From Calditrichia bacterium (GTDB taxonomy: Bacteria > Calditrichota > Calditrichia > RBG-13-44-9 > J075), in NCBI GenBank assembly GCA_028284445.1, contig JANQRS010000011.1, positions 62,001 through 126,000 on the forward strand: DNA of 64,000 bases. Reading direction: 5' to 3'. How positions within the stretch are numbered: the stretch's first letter is position 1; every line of letters starts with the position of its first letter. The translations under genes and the position numbers were made by a program. Under the pieces are notes generated by a model. The model did no database searches. It saw only the letters and a program-made list of their open reading frames with translations, and was not told the DNA's origin. This document shows, piece by piece, positions 17,099 to 25,708 of this stretch.

Positions 17099-17551
17099 AT
17101 GGAGTGGAATTTGAATCACACGAACGTAATCTCCATTATTTCAGGCATTTGCTCTATTTCCCTTCTCGTGGTAGGGCTTGGCTATGCTTTACATGTGCTC
17201 TGGAACGTCATGGTCAAAGATGAAGGCGATTTTTACGAGTTTCAAGGGCGACCCGCTGTTTTTTTGCAAATGCTGTTGATGTATTTGCTGTTCATTAATG
17301 CTTGTGAAGATGGTTTCACCTATAGCTTTGTCATCCAGAATATAGAGCCTGCTGCTTTTCTGGCGGCTACTGTTTTTATTTTTGTGGTTGGAATTAGTTT
17401 TGCGTTGAATTTTTCGTTCGGGATTAAGGTCGGCTATTTCTTGGCAGCCGGTCTTTTGTTGGCCTTTTATGAAGGGACAGTGTTTGGAGGTTGTATGCTC
17501 TATCTCTTGGTGCACCGCGACAAGTATTGGACGGAGCCAAGCACTACGTAA
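17099..17551 (+). CDS. Cassette 3: four-helix membrane protein (150 aa)
   Basis: ATG 17099 lies 7 nt past the attC end, with GCGGGG as a weak ribosome site. Four hydrophobic segments at about 9-31, 52-70, 84-103 and 108-135; the short loop after helix 1 is acidic (VKDEGDFYEFQGRP). No family recognised. Confidence 0.75.
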   Translation: MEWNLNHTNVISIISGICSISLLVVGLGYALHVLWNVMVKDEGDFYEFQGRPAVFLQMLLMYLLFINACEDGFTYSFVIQNIEPAAFLAATVFIFVVGISFALNFSFGIKVGYFLAAGLLLAFYEGTVFGGCMLYLLVHRDKYWTEPSTT

Positions 17552-17594
17552 TGTCCATGAAATAATGGAAAATACAATTCTGGAGCCTTTGTCA

Positions 17595-17718
17595 GCTAAC
17601 CACGCGCTGTTATCGACGCGCCACTCAGCATGCACAGAATTTGTTTTGGAGTGACTCAAAAAGTGAATTGTTAAAATCAATGATAGTATCGGCGCGCGTC
17701 TAAAGCGCTGGTGTTAGC
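17595..17718 (+). repeat. attC 3 (GCGCC-arm type)
   Basis: Ends GCTAACC and GGTGTTAGC. Left segment TGTTATCGACGCGCCAC and right GGCGCGCGTC; closely like attC 11. Confidence 0.93.
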
Positions 17719-17789
17719 TAGGGGGGAGCTGAAGAGGGACCGGTGCTGTCACTGTGGCATCACAATTTACAGAGAATTTTGAGGTGAGC

Positions 17790-18134
17790 ATGGCTTTTGA
17801 TGATCCTGAGTTGCAAGAAATTGAGGCTGTCGTTGGCGCATTTTGCGCGAATCGAGTTCCAGAACATGTGCGTGATAAGGTTCGCATGGAATACCGAATC
17901 GACGGTCAGTCAGTCACGATTATTGAGATGCGACCACACTGGGAGGACCCGTCAGAATGGATTGATAGCCCAATTGCTAGATTACGATATGTTCGCACTG
18001 ATAATTTATGGGAACTGTACTGGATGCCAAGCAATCTGAAGTGGAAAAGCTATGATCCTTTACCGGTTAGTCAAGACTTGACTGAGCTCGTTCATGAGAT
18101 AGATCGAGACCCGGTTTGTTGTTTTTTTGGATAG
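17790..18134 (+). CDS. Cassette 4: DUF3024 family protein (114 aa)
   Basis: GAGGTGA precedes ATG 17790; an in-frame GTG at 17754 is less likely. The order of motifs fits DUF3024: a start AFDDPELQEIEAVVGAFC, then HVRDKVRMEYRIDGQSVTI, then EMRPHWEDPSEW, then WELYWM and a terminal CCFFG. Small soluble protein of unknown function; matches the family's full length. Confidence 0.85.
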   Translation: MAFDDPELQEIEAVVGAFCANRVPEHVRDKVRMEYRIDGQSVTIIEMRPHWEDPSEWIDSPIARLRYVRTDNLWELYWMPSNLKWKSYDPLPVSQDLTELVHEIDRDPVCCFFG

Positions 18135-18148
18135 ATAACGCTGGTCAA

Positions 18149-18277
18149 GCTAACCACGCGCTGCTACTGACGGCACACCAGGCATGCGCGCAAGCGAAGT
18201 TGGCGACCAGCAAAAATTTGGAGTTTTTTGATTGATATATAGCGAAGGTGCGCCGCAATTAGAGCGCTGGTGTTAGC
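18149..18277 (+). repeat. attC 4
   Basis: Ends GCTAACC and GGTGTTAGC; inner arms CGGCACACC and GGTGCGCCG. Confidence 0.93.
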
Positions 18278-18287
18278 GAAAGGAATA

Positions 18288-18866
18288 ATGTTGGGAGTTT
18301 CATCATACTATGAAGTTGTGTCAGACTTGCTTCTCTCACGTTTTGAAGCTGATCCTCAATTGCGTTCAGCGTTCGCTTCCATGTGGGGCTATGGTTCAGG
18401 TATGTATGCTTGGTTTGATCAACTCACAGCTTCTGAGGTTGCCCAAATAACCCATAAGCAGGAACCAGCTGTCGTAGACGAGCTTCGGCAACTCTTACGT
18501 GCTGCAGAAGCATTTCCTCATGCTTACATCGAGAAAACACATGAAGAACATGTGGCTGTTCTCACAATGGCTTTTGCGGAAAGTCAAGTTGAGCAGCCGG
18601 GTGAGCTTGCTCAATCCGTTGTATATGGAACCAGGCAATGGACACTTGACACAGAATTGTCGATACTACCTGCGGAAGAATTAGGGCGCCTCTCTAATCA
18701 TTTGCGACGTATATCAGTGGTAGAAGCGGTCAATCGAGCCAGACATCGTGAGAAACTGTCAATTGAATACTATCGAGATGCCGTATCTAGGGAGCTGACA
18801 GAGCTCGTTGAGTGTTATTGTGTCGCAGCAGATAGAACCCATTCCATATTGATTGGCTTTACGTAA
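18288..18866 (+). CDS. Cassette 5: hypothetical soluble protein (192 aa)
   Basis: AAAGGA precedes ATG 18288, 11 nt after the attC. Helical, acidic, no signal peptide; Glu-rich segment at about 75-120. Not recognised. Confidence 0.75.
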   Translation: MLGVSSYYEVVSDLLLSRFEADPQLRSAFASMWGYGSGMYAWFDQLTASEVAQITHKQEPAVVDELRQLLRAAEAFPHAYIEKTHEEHVAVLTMAFAESQVEQPGELAQSVVYGTRQWTLDTELSILPAEELGRLSNHLRRISVVEAVNRARHREKLSIEYYRDAVSRELTELVECYCVAADRTHSILIGFT

Positions 18867-18874
18867 GGTTCTCG

Positions 18875-19003
18875 GCTAACCACGCGCTGCTACTGACTTC
18901 GCACTGTGCATGCGCGCAAGCTCGGTTGGCGGGCAAACAGAATGTTGTAGTTTCTTGATAATATCATAAACAAAGGTGCTCGCATCAGAGCGCTGGTGTT
19001 AGC
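18875..19003 (+). repeat. attC 5
   Basis: Ends GCTAACC and GGTGTTAGC; inner arms CTTCGCACT and GGTGCTCGC. Confidence 0.93.
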
Positions 19004-19036
19004 GTCGTTTTGGTGGAGCCGGATAGGAGTATTGGG

Positions 19037-19666
19037 TTGTATAGATTGTTCGTCGTGATGATCCTTGCGTGCATGATTTCGAGTTGTCAACAGGCTGTTG
19101 AAAAATCGCAAGAAGCGATTATGGAAGCCGAAGAGCGCTGTGAAAGAAGTAGCGGCTTCCCTATGAATTTGGGCAACAGATGGACGTATGAGGCGATCGA
19201 CTCAATCAACCTTCTTAATAGAACTATTGAGATTGCGATTGAAGATACAGCACGCATAAGCCCGAATATTGCCGGTCAAGTCTGGTCAGGACATTTCGCC
19301 GTTAATAAAGATTCTATGTTCTCATATACTTGTGACGATACATTGCATTTATTGTGGTTTCCATATGAGTTTGCCAGATATTTCTCAATCAAATACCCGC
19401 TACAAGAAGGACAGGAATGGCTGTTGCGTCCAAATGGAAAGATCAAAGTTCGCTACGTCGGGGAATATTCTACCGGTAATCATGACTTCGAAAATGTCTA
19501 TCATATAATATTAACATATGATGCCCCCAATGTTCATGGAACTAGGGAGCTTTGGGCTGTCGACGGAGTCGGAATTGTTCGCTTCAAAGAACGTAGTAGT
19601 GTTGGCGGTTTCAATCCAATCTATTCTGTGGGCGAGTTGACTTCCTGGAATTTGATTGGAGAATAG
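19037..19666 (+). CDS. Cassette 6: lipoprotein with GNxWxYE motif (209 aa)
   Basis: TTG 19037 is preferred: AGGAGT lies upstream and it yields a compact signal peptide YRLFVVMILACMISSC with lipobox Cys. The frame is open from 19010. MNLGNRWTYEAID matches the motif in the cassette-2 lipoprotein, so the two are probably distant relatives acquired separately. Beta-rich envelope protein of unknown role. Confidence 0.75.
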   Translation: MYRLFVVMILACMISSCQQAVEKSQEAIMEAEERCERSSGFPMNLGNRWTYEAIDSINLLNRTIEIAIEDTARISPNIAGQVWSGHFAVNKDSMFSYTCDDTLHLLWFPYEFARYFSIKYPLQEGQEWLLRPNGKIKVRYVGEYSTGNHDFENVYHIILTYDAPNVHGTRELWAVDGVGIVRFKERSSVGGFNPIYSVGELTSWNLIGE

Positions 19667-19689
19667 GCGTGAGGCTTGCACAGGGTAAT

Positions 19690-19804
19690 TACTGACGTCG
19701 CACCAGGTATGCGTGCAAGCGGGATCGGCGGCCAGCCAAAATTTTGGAGTTTCTTGATAATCATATATACGAAGGTGCGGCGCAAGCAGAGCACTGGTGT
19801 TAGC
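19690..19804 (+). repeat. attC 6 (left end degenerate)
   Basis: Right end GGTGTTAGC and both inner arms (CGTCGCACC, GGTGCGGCG) are kept, but GCTAACCACGCGCTGCT is replaced by unrelated GGTAATT. Hairpin base is lost, so it probably recombines poorly. Confidence 0.8.
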
Positions 19805-19831
19805 CGCTTACCAAAGATCTTAGGAGATGTA

Positions 19832-20518
19832 ATGTCGCGACGCAGGTCAAGAGTGTTTATTGGTTCTTCAACTGAGGGGCTGAACATTGCCAAGAATTTG
19901 CAAGTTCTACTAGATCATTCTTGTGAAGTTGCTATCTGGAGCCAAGGAGTATTTGGACTAAGCCAGGGAACTCTTGAATCATTAGTCCTCGCATTGGAAG
20001 ATTATGACTTTGCGATACTGGTATTGACTCCCGACGACATGGTCACTAGTCGGGAACGAACGAAAAGTGGGCCTAGGGATAATGTGCTTTTTGAGTTGGG
20101 GCTGTTTGTTGGAGGCCTCGGCAGAAGTCGAACTTTTATTGTCTATGACAGGTCGAGAGATATAAAATTACCCTCGGATTTGGCTGGAGTAACGCCAGCG
20201 ACTTTCGAACCTCACTCATCCGGTAATTTGCAAAGCTCTTTAGGGGCAGCTGCTACATTACTAGAAAATCGCATAGCTGCTTTGGGAGTTAAAGACAAAG
20301 AACGCCTGAAGCAGTTGTCCAAAGCAAGTGAAGACTTTGATTCCGCAACGAAGAAGTTGCATAAATTTGTTGAGTTGCTTGCCCAATCAAGAAAAGTAGA
20401 ACTTGATATTATTTCATCTCAATTTGGTCCTATGATCGATACCTCAAAACTCCAGGAAATCAAACAAGACCTGGAGAATTTTGAAAAATTGCTTAATGAC
20501 GATCAAAGTGAAAGCTGA
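19832..20518 (+). CDS. Cassette 7: Cap12-like TIR-fold nucleotide-binding protein (228 aa)
   Basis: TAGGAG precedes ATG 19832. Residues 6-145 match the TIR-like family of CBASS/Pycsar effectors (PF10137): RVFIGSSTEGLNIAKNLQ, then VAIWSQGVF, then DFAILVLTPDD, then PRDNVLFELGLFVGGLGRSR with the expected catalytic Glu88, then LPSDLAGV. Residues 150-228 are helical and probably a coiled coil. Members cleave NAD+ on activation in anti-phage defence. No cyclase or sensor gene is in the same cassette, so it is either triggered in trans or senses by its own C-terminal region. Family call firm; role inferred. Confidence 0.85.
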   Translation: MSRRRSRVFIGSSTEGLNIAKNLQVLLDHSCEVAIWSQGVFGLSQGTLESLVLALEDYDFAILVLTPDDMVTSRERTKSGPRDNVLFELGLFVGGLGRSRTFIVYDRSRDIKLPSDLAGVTPATFEPHSSGNLQSSLGAAATLLENRIAALGVKDKERLKQLSKASEDFDSATKKLHKFVELLAQSRKVELDIISSQFGPMIDTSKLQEIKQDLENFEKLLNDDQSES

Positions 20519-20601
20519 GAACATTCTACTGCTGAGGCGCTATATTGCATCCAAACTGGACTTGCAAGGTAGTTCAATCATTGGGCTTCAATCAGAGACT
20601 G

Positions 20602-20673
20602 TGCAAAGCTCGTATCTTGCACTTGTCAGGCTTTTTGGCTGCAATACTATCAAGGGCGGTTTGTACAACACAG
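20602..20673 (+). repeat. Extended pre-attC repeat, copy A
   Basis: From TGCAAAGCT to the attC, with internal GCAATACTATCAAGG, it aligns with 24013-24083 over about 70 bases, beyond any attC consensus. The two cassettes carry unrelated genes. Confidence 0.75.
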
Positions 20674-20804
20674 GCTAACCACGCGCTGCTACTGACTTCG
20701 CACCAGGCATGCGCGCAAGTTGCTTCCGGCAGCCTCCAAAATTTCGCACTAAATTGACAATATTATATACAGATGCCGGCTCGCCGCAGAGCGCTGGTGT
20801 TAGC
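20674..20804 (+). repeat. attC 7
   Basis: Ends GCTAACC and GGTGTTAGC; right inner arm lengthened (GATGCCGGCTCGCCGC). Confidence 0.92.
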
Positions 20805-20834
20805 AAAAGTAAAACGTGGAAGCGAGGAGTGCAA

Positions 20835-21245
20835 TTGGCAGCTTTCGGCATCAAAAAGGCACGCGAATCTCTTCCCAAAGAGATATTGGTCTTAATCATC
20901 TACAATATATTTATGATGCTGGCTACGCCTTGTCTGTTGTTTCTAGAACCTGGACTCGTTGGATTGGTTTCACTCTACGTCGGACTATCATGGTTTTGCC
21001 TGGTCGGGATCGTGCAGCGGTGGGAAAGTGCTCGTTTCTTTATGTGGCTGAATGCCTGGATTGTTATTTTTGCGAGCATTTTCGGTTTGGCAATAATTGT
21101 CCTTGCGGCGGGCCCAGGTGGAGTAGCAGACCAGTTCCCGAATCACATTATGATCATGGGCTCTATTTACCTCTTCTTGGCTTTAGGATTTTGGCTTCGG
21201 AAATGCACTGTGAGTTCAGCCGCAGACACGTATTTCGGTAGATGA
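20835..21245 (+). CDS. Cassette 8: four-helix membrane protein (136 aa)
   Basis: Start set at TTG 20835, 5 nt after GAGGAG; the longer open frame begins inside the attC. A charged N-terminus (FGIKKARESLPKE) is followed by four hydrophobic segments to about residue 125. No family recognised. Confidence 0.7.
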   Translation: MAAFGIKKARESLPKEILVLIIYNIFMMLATPCLLFLEPGLVGLVSLYVGLSWFCLVGIVQRWESARFFMWLNAWIVIFASIFGLAIIVLAAGPGGVADQFPNHIMIMGSIYLFLALGFWLRKCTVSSAADTYFGR

Positions 21246-21275
21246 CTGTGTGTGGAGGTAATTGCCTTCGCTCAT

Positions 21276-21402
21276 GCTAACCACGCGCTGCTACTAACGT
21301 CGAACCGGGCATGCGCGCAAGCTGTTTTGACGCCCTCCAAAATTTTGGAATAAATTGACAATACCATATACAAGGTGCTCGCATTAGAGCGCTGGTGTTA
21401 GC
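21276..21402 (+). repeat. attC 8
   Basis: Ends GCTAACC and GGTGTTAGC; inner arms CGTCGAACC and GGTGCTCGC. Confidence 0.92.
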
Positions 21403-21409
21403 GAGGTGA

Positions 21410-22060
21410 ATGGAAAAACCTATGAAAGTCTACTTAGCTGCCTTGTCGGAGAACGAAGCAACAGCATGGTCCAATTTTTGTGGTCAATATGATTTCGTTG
21501 AAGTGATAGAAGGCGATATTCTTGCCTTAGATGTTGATGCAGTGGTTAGTCCGGCAAACAGCTTTGGTTTCATGGATGGTGGAATTGACAAATACTATCT
21601 TGAATATTTTGGGCGGGAGCTGCAAACTCGTGTCCGCGACCAAATTGCCAAATACCATGATGGAGAAATGTTAGTTGGTAAGGCAGACATCGTGGAAACA
21701 CATCATTTGAGAATTCCATATTTGATCGTTGCTCCGACGATGAGAGTGCCAATGAAACTGGTCGATTCAGTGAATCCATATCTAGCTGCCCGTGCAATCT
21801 TACTGATGGTAAGGGACGGAGTTTTTTAAAGTGGAGTTGCTGAGGGTAAGCGCATATCTGAAGAGGTTAAATCTATAGCGATTCCGGGATTAGGAACAGG
21901 TGTTGGACAAATCGGATTCAATACTTGTTCTCGCCAGGTGCATCAGGCAATCGAAGATGTTTGGTTGGGGAAGTTTACTCCGCCTGGGACATGGGCGGAA
22001 GCCAGCCAAAAGCATCAGCTCTTATATACAGATCGACCAAAGCGACTACAGCACAGTTGA
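21410..22060 (+). pseudogene. Cassette 9: macro-domain protein interrupted by in-frame stop
   Basis: The frame is continuous from ATG 21410 to a TGA at 22060 except for one TAA at 21827-21829. Before it: VDAVVSPANSFGFMDGGID, the macro-domain ADP-ribose-binding start, and IPYLIVAPTMRVP. After it, in the same frame: SGVAEGKR, then IAIPGLGTGVGQIGFNTCSR, the phosphate-binding GLGTG loop. Together these are one full macro domain (about 216 residues). The truncated product (139 aa) would lack the second ligand loop, so it should be inactive unless the stop is read through. Macro domains bind or hydrolyse ADP-ribose. Confidence 0.85.
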
Positions 22061-22073
22061 TCTGTTAGGCAAT

Positions 22074-22200
22074 GCTAACCACGCGCTGCTACTGACTTCG
22101 CACCGGGTATGCGCGCAAGCTGCTTAGGTGAACAATCAAAATTTGAGTTTTTTGACAATACTATAAACGTCGGTGCTCGCATCAGAGCGCTGGTGTTAGC
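22074..22200 (+). repeat. attC 9
   Basis: Ends GCTAACC and GGTGTTAGC; inner arms CTTCGCACC and GGTGCTCGC. Confidence 0.93.
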
Positions 22201-22375
22201 GTTGTTTTGGTGGTGCTGCATGTCAGAATGTTGACGAAATGGTCTTCTTGCTGGTGTTTTGCCGACGCTATTCAAAAATTAGCGACTGTTATATAGTTGT
22301 TAAATGGAATACCGACATCACTGTTATGCAGGATTTTGCGCGTTACTCTAGTGTTAGCCCTTTGGAGAGGATATC
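22201..22375. other. Non-coding cassette leader with possible attC right half
   Basis: No gene seen. TCTAGTGTTAGCC at 22347-22359 resembles an attC right end (compare GCTAGTGTTAGC of attC 14), so a previous cassette boundary may lie just before the next gene. Confidence 0.4.
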
Positions 22376-22696
22376 GTGGGTGTTTTGCTAGCCTACATTT
22401 TAATTTACGGGTTTGCAGCTTTGTTGGTTTTTGGAATCCCAACGTTCCTGCTGGTAAGAAGGCTGGGTTGGACCGGGATTCTCATTGCGCATTTTCTAGC
22501 TACTGTAATTATTATAATTACTGATGTGACGTGGGTTCAGTACCAGATGTCGAAACCTGGCTGGGACGGTGCACCAGACATGGATTTCGTCTTCTACGTC
22601 GGTGTTCTCATGCGCTTGTTTCTTGTGAACGTTTTAATCCTCCTGCCGATAGATATAGCAGGATTCCAAGCACAAGCAGCCAGAAAAGAAAACTGA
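22376..22696 (+). CDS. Cassette 10: small membrane protein (106 aa)
   Basis: GGAGAGGA precedes GTG 22376. Three hydrophobic segments (about 3-24, 32-50, 68-95). Not recognised; inner membrane. Confidence 0.7.
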   Translation: MGVLLAYILIYGFAALLVFGIPTFLLVRRLGWTGILIAHFLATVIIIITDVTWVQYQMSKPGWDGAPDMDFVFYVGVLMRLFLVNVLILLPIDIAGFQAQAARKEN

Positions 22697-22794
22697 CCAA
22701 TTATGGCTTGGCGGCTTCACATTGCACTTGATCGCTATACGCGTCAGGCTGAAATCCGGGGATCGTGATGTGAGCGCCTCTTGCCAGTTGTCAA

Positions 22795-22923
22795 GCTAAC
22801 CACGCGCTGCTACTGACGTCGCACCGGGCATTCGCGCAGGCTGAATTAGCAAACAATCAAAATTTTGTAGTGTCGTGAGAATATTATAACCGAAGGTGCT
22901 CGCATCAGAGCGCTGGTGTTAGC
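22795..22923 (+). repeat. attC 10
   Basis: Ends GCTAACC and GGTGTTAGC; inner arms CGTCGCACC and GGTGCTCGC. Confidence 0.93.
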
Positions 22924-22993
22924 GTTGTTTCGGTAGTCAACATTTTAGACAACTGGCTTGGGCATCAAATTTCCTCTGTTAAGGGTTTATAAG

Positions 22994-23479
22994 ATGGAAT
23001 ATGACTTTCTAAATGTGTTGAGATCCACCTTCGAGGCAATGATTCAGCAAAAATCAGGTGTGCTTGTCGGTAGGCTGAATGAAATCGCGAAAACCGGCTT
23101 TTCGGAAGAAGTCGAGGTTGTATATTTTGAACGGTCTGAAGACTACCATACAGTATACTGCTATCAGGTTTCGCGCGAGGGGCAACAACTGGGCCTCAAA
23201 TGCGTCATGAATCAAATTGTTGCCCCATCGGACATTGATCCTTTTGCCTTCAATGCGACAAATAGTGCGGGATTTATTGCTGCCGTTAATGATTTTCATG
23301 AAGACATTGCGCGAGACTTCGAGGTTTGGTTCAAAAAATGCTTCGAAGAGTCAACACTAGAAAACGTTGACGTATATTATCTCCTTGGAGCTGAGGGCAG
23401 CATTAGAGCCATTGATATGGTATCTGGAGTAGTTTGTGTGCACGATGAAGATTGGAGTTTTAAGAGTCTTGAGAAATGA
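22994..23479 (+). CDS. Cassette 11: hypothetical soluble protein (161 aa)
   Basis: ATG 22994 follows AAGGG at 9 nt; an in-frame start at 22958 lacks a ribosome site. Mixed alpha/beta, acidic; no signal peptide. Not recognised. Confidence 0.75.
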   Translation: MEYDFLNVLRSTFEAMIQQKSGVLVGRLNEIAKTGFSEEVEVVYFERSEDYHTVYCYQVSREGQQLGLKCVMNQIVAPSDIDPFAFNATNSAGFIAAVNDFHEDIARDFEVWFKKCFEESTLENVDVYYLLGAEGSIRAIDMVSGVVCVHDEDWSFKSLEK

Positions 23480-23500
23480 TGATTTGTTGATTCCGCTCAA

Positions 23501-23622
23501 GCTAACCACGCGCTGTTATCGACGCGCCACCCAGCAGCGCAGAATTTGGATTGGCAAAACTCAAAAGTAAGATGTGTTAATCAAATCTGGAATCGGCGCG
23601 CGTCTAAAGCGCTGGTGTTAGC
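23501..23622 (+). repeat. attC 11 (GCGCC-arm type)
   Basis: Ends GCTAACC and GGTGTTAGC; CGCGCCACC pairs with GGCGCGCG. Near-twin of attC 3. Confidence 0.93.
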
Positions 23623-23637
23623 GTGTTTGGAGATGGG

Positions 23638-23940
23638 ATGAGAAATAACTGGAAGAGCTATGATCCAAGTTGGATTGTTGATGCGGCTGTACTAGTCAAA
23701 GATCAATATCCTTGGCTTGAATCGTCTTTGCGAGAATGCACCAAGTGCTATCGTAGCAACAATAAATATATTATATACTTCGTTGACAATTCTAATCCGA
23801 ACGAGCCGGGCTCGGAGTGGCAAATAGAAACGCATATAGTTCTGGATAAATCGTTATATGGCGAAATAGTCCTGGATATACTCACAAGCCAAAGAGTTGG
23901 GGCAGTCGAGTTCCTGGGCAAATTGTGGAATGCAAAATAG
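23638..23940 (+). CDS. Cassette 12: hypothetical small protein (100 aa)
   Basis: ATG 23638 follows GGAGATGGG, 15 nt after the attC end; a GTG at 23623 abuts the attC. Compact alpha/beta protein, Trp-rich N-terminus (RNNWKSYDPSWIVDAAV). Not recognised. Confidence 0.7.
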   Translation: MRNNWKSYDPSWIVDAAVLVKDQYPWLESSLRECTKCYRSNNKYIIYFVDNSNPNEPGSEWQIETHIVLDKSLYGEIVLDILTSQRVGAVEFLGKLWNAK

Positions 23941-24012
23941 GTGTGAACAAGTGGAGTTACAGCCGGAGTATTTGCTCATGTGGTCTGGCATTTGGCAACG
24001 CAAAGCTGCCCT

Positions 24013-24083
24013 TGCAAAGCTGCCTCTTACGCTTGTCGGGCTTTTAGTCTGCAATACTATCAAGGTTGTCTTGCATAATAAAA
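24013..24083 (+). repeat. Extended pre-attC repeat, copy B
   Basis: Partner of 20602-20673: TGCAAAGCT start, CTTGTC(A/G)GG centre and identical TGCAATACTATCAAGG, ending at the attC. Confidence 0.75.
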
Positions 24084-24212
24084 GCTAACCACGCGCTGCT
24101 ACTGACGTCGCACCAGGCATACGCGCAAGCTGAATTGGCGATCAAAAGAAGACAGTTGTTTTTTAAAATAATATAATCGATGGTGCGCCGCAAGTAGAGC
24201 GCTGGTGTTAGC
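24084..24212 (+). repeat. attC 12
   Basis: Ends GCTAACC and GGTGTTAGC; inner arms CGTCGCACC and GGTGCGCCG. Confidence 0.93.
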
Positions 24213-24221
24213 GGAAGGAGA

Positions 24222-24872
24222 ATGATGTTTAAGAGGTTTTTCAAGAAGAAAGAGCTCTCAGAAGAAGAAATTCAAAGGCTTGAGGAAGAGTGGTATGACG
24301 TAAAGAGCAAAAGAATGGAAAATATTCTTGGCCGCGAGCACGATATGGTCATGCATGCATTGATTCCATATGAGGTTGGCGGCGCACTTGATTTGTATTA
24401 TTACCCAAGCGGTATTCCTGGCACTGCGATAGCAACCAAAGAACTGGCATTTGCTTATAGCAAAAGTTCGCAGAATGATAAATTTGAAAAATATGAATTG
24501 GCAATGTTTACGCGCGAAGAACTAGATCTTGACAAGGCGAACGAGACCGATTGCGGTTTTGGCATAGCCCATCAGAATATTAGTGCGATATTGAATTCAA
24601 TTGCTCGATACAGTGAAGCAGCGAAATTGAATCCAAATGAAACATGCGAATTCCCTTCGGAGATGGAAAACATAGGTGGCAAGTGTTTGATCTTTTCTGC
24701 CTATAACACGAGGAAGAGCGACCGTGAAGAATTTGGAGTTATGGCAGTTGTTGAGATTTTTCGAAGTGAGATGGAGTTCGCAAGAGAGAATGGCGGCGGT
24801 CGGCTGATTCAGTTGCTCAAAGACAATGGTTGCTATCCCTATTCCGACCTGACTCGTGAACCTGTCATTTGA
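24222..24872 (+). CDS. Cassette 13: SuFu-like (suppressor of fused) domain protein (216 aa)
   Basis: GGAAGGAGA directly precedes tandem ATGs; 24225 may be the real first codon. After a charged N-terminal helix, the segment ALDLYYYPSGIPGTAIATKE followed by KYELAMFTREEL and later CLIFSAYN follows the pattern of bacterial SUFU-family proteins, which often act as immunity proteins to polymorphic toxins. No toxin is adjacent, so an orphan immunity role is inference. Confidence 0.65.
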   Translation: MMFKRFFKKKELSEEEIQRLEEEWYDVKSKRMENILGREHDMVMHALIPYEVGGALDLYYYPSGIPGTAIATKELAFAYSKSSQNDKFEKYELAMFTREELDLDKANETDCGFGIAHQNISAILNSIARYSEAAKLNPNETCEFPSEMENIGGKCLIFSAYNTRKSDREEFGVMAVVEIFRSEMEFARENGGGRLIQLLKDNGCYPYSDLTREPVI

Positions 24873-24915
24873 GTTTATAAGTGAGTAAGAACTTAACGAT
24901 TTTACTGTCATTCAA

Positions 24916-25046
24916 GCTAACCACGCGCTGCTACTGACGCCGCACCAGGCATTCGCGCAAGCAAAACCGACAGCCAGTCAAAATCATGAAGTTGCTTGAG
25001 AATCATTAAACGGAAGGTGCGGCGCAAGCAGAGCGCTGGTGTTAGC
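24916..25046 (+). repeat. attC 13 (AAAACCG subfamily)
   Basis: Ends GCTAACC and GGTGTTAGC; GCCGCACC pairs perfectly with GGTGCGGC. Spacer shares CAAGCAAAACCG and CATGAAGTTG with attC 19, 24 and 28. Confidence 0.93.
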
Positions 25047-25119
25047 GGGCTGTTTATGAAGTATTTGAACTATTATTTACTACGAACGATGAAATTTTTA
25101 AGAGCTGGGAACTTCCCTC

Positions 25120-25506
25120 ATGAGTTCAAGATTTGAAGATGTGGAATTTTTGATCGAGGGCTCGATTGGCATCATTACGATGGCTACTTGTTACTGGACA
25201 GGTACGTGGGCAGAAATGTTGGATGTCGTTCGTTCGGGTAGAGCAAAGGGCTTGAAGTGTATGGTAGTAGATTATTCTCGCGTCCGGGAACTGGGCGATG
25301 GTAGTTTAGAGGCTGTGATACTCAAACGAGAATTCGTTAATATTGGCGGCTTGGAGCTTGTTCATGTTGCTGTTCCGGAATTCATTAAGCAACTATGGTC
25401 ACTTTTTGACGAAGATTTGGAGTTGAAATCAGAGCTGGAATCAATTCGAGAGTTTGTGTCTGTTGCTGCTGCAAAACAATATTTAAGAGACAAATTCGAA
25501 TCCTGA
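25120..25506 (+). CDS. Cassette 14: STAS-like domain protein (128 aa)
   Basis: Begins at ATG 25120. The layout EFLIEGSIGIITMATCYWTG, then KCMVVDYSRVRELG (strand, loop, Asp-Ser-like site) and a Ser/Ala-rich C-terminal helix resembles STAS-type folds seen in anti-sigma antagonists. The usual phosphorylated Ser motif is not clear, so activity by phosphoregulation is doubtful. Confidence 0.5.
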   Translation: MSSRFEDVEFLIEGSIGIITMATCYWTGTWAEMLDVVRSGRAKGLKCMVVDYSRVRELGDGSLEAVILKREFVNIGGLELVHVAVPEFIKQLWSLFDEDLELKSELESIREFVSVAAAKQYLRDKFES

Positions 25507-25557
25507 AGTATGGAATCGAATTGCTTCTAATGCAAGGAGCAAATTGTTCGGGCGCAT

Positions 25558-25687
25558 GCTAACCACGCGCTGCTACTGTCGTCGCACCAGGTATGCGCGC
25601 AAGCTGTTTCAGCGGCCAATCAAAATATTTGAATTTTGGGATAATATTATATACAAAGGTGCTCGCAAGCAGAGCGCTAGTGTTAGC
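25558..25687 (+). repeat. attC 14
   Basis: Ends GCTAACC and AGTGTTAGC (GCTAGTG for GCTGGTG); inner arms CGTCGCACC and GGTGCTCGC. Confidence 0.92.
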
Positions 25688-25708
25688 GAGGGTTTTTGAA
25701 GTGTCAAT

